NCBI GenBank assembly: GCA_964484305.1
Contig: CAZAEI010000029.1
Coordinates: 1 to 11,870 of the forward strand
Direction: 5' to 3'
Origin: DAOVFN01 sp964484305
GTDB lineage: Archaea > Aenigmatarchaeota > Aenigmatarchaeia > QMZP01
Length of the DNA: 11,870 nt
The notes beneath the pieces were generated by a model. That model was not told where the DNA came from. It was given only the letters and a program-made list of their open reading frames with translations, and searched no databases. The stretch's first letter is position 1. Every line of letters begins with the position of its first letter. Below are positions 11,776-11,870 of the stretch, one piece after another. The translations under genes and the position numbers were made by a program.

Positions 11776-11819
11776 GGGTATCACTATGGATTTGTTATTA
11801 AAAACAGCTAGAAATTAAT

Positions 11820-11842
11820 GAAATAAGGGGCGGAGCCCCTTA
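11820..11842 (-). terminator. hairpin terminator-like element at the right edge
   Basis: AAGGGGC-GGA-GCCCCTT is a perfect 7-bp hairpin (about 11825-11841). On the minus strand it is followed by ATTTCATTAATTTC. It probably ends a transcript coming from beyond the right edge, just before the archease promoter. Nothing coding can be supported in 11785-11870. Confidence 0.5.
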
Positions 11843-11870
11843 TAATCCCCATTGATGAGGCTCGCTCCCT

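Noticed and set aside
1..11870. CRISPR array, integrase or transposase gene
   Set aside because: No regularly spaced short repeats and no recombinase or transposase motifs were found on either strand. The repeats present are one inverted pair, one tandem pair and short palindromes.

Overview
The window looks like part of an archaeal chromosome. The evidence is archaeal TATA boxes placed 24-29 bp from several start codons (leaderless genes), a UbiA-type prenyltransferase of the ether-lipid pathway, a DUF63 membrane protein, a Vps4/CdvC-like ATPase, RtcB with archease, and two introns of the archaeal bulge-helix-bulge (BHB) type. A lineage cannot be fixed from this sequence. The genes are small, closely packed and fairly GC-rich, with AT-rich spacers, which would fit a DPANN or euryarchaeal-type genome.

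Layout. Positions 1-325 hold no convincing gene. A DUF63 membrane protein (minus) is divergent from a two-gene unit for exported proteins: a secreted protein with six C-x(8-10)-C repeats and a small lipoprotein. Next come an endonuclease IV-like TIM-barrel protein and a cytidylate kinase (plus). A convergent spacer with a palindrome and a diverged tandem repeat separates these from a minus-strand nucleotidyltransferase with a HEPN-like second half. From 5640 to 7177 a 1.5-kb segment is bounded by two perfect 76-bp inverted repeats. It contains the Vps4/CdvC-like ATPase gene and a group of hairpins. A cold-shock-domain gene, a tRNA-Arg(GCG) gene interrupted in the T loop, a small membrane protein and the UbiA-family gene follow. 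The right end is an RNA-ligation neighbourhood: rtcB, a structured non-coding stretch, an unknown small gene, and archease.

The most notable observation is that rtcB appears to be interrupted by a 31-nt BHB-like intron. As read, the frame breaks right after the conserved HWG. Removing 31 nt at positions set by two 3-nt bulges around a 4-bp GGGG/CCCC helix restores DMHWGYGLPMG. It also puts the metal ligands FDINCG at residues 95 and 98. RtcB is the ligase that joins exons cut by the archaeal splicing endonuclease, so its own mRNA would depend on its activity. The same window carries a tRNA with an 84-nt intron at position 59/60, a substrate of that pathway, and archease, the cofactor of RtcB. 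A 17-bp palindrome (ATATAAC-N3-GTTATAT) lies over the probable rtcB promoter and in two other spacers, and the rtcB leader can fold into a strong two-stem structure. Together these suggest a self-regulated RNA-ligation module.
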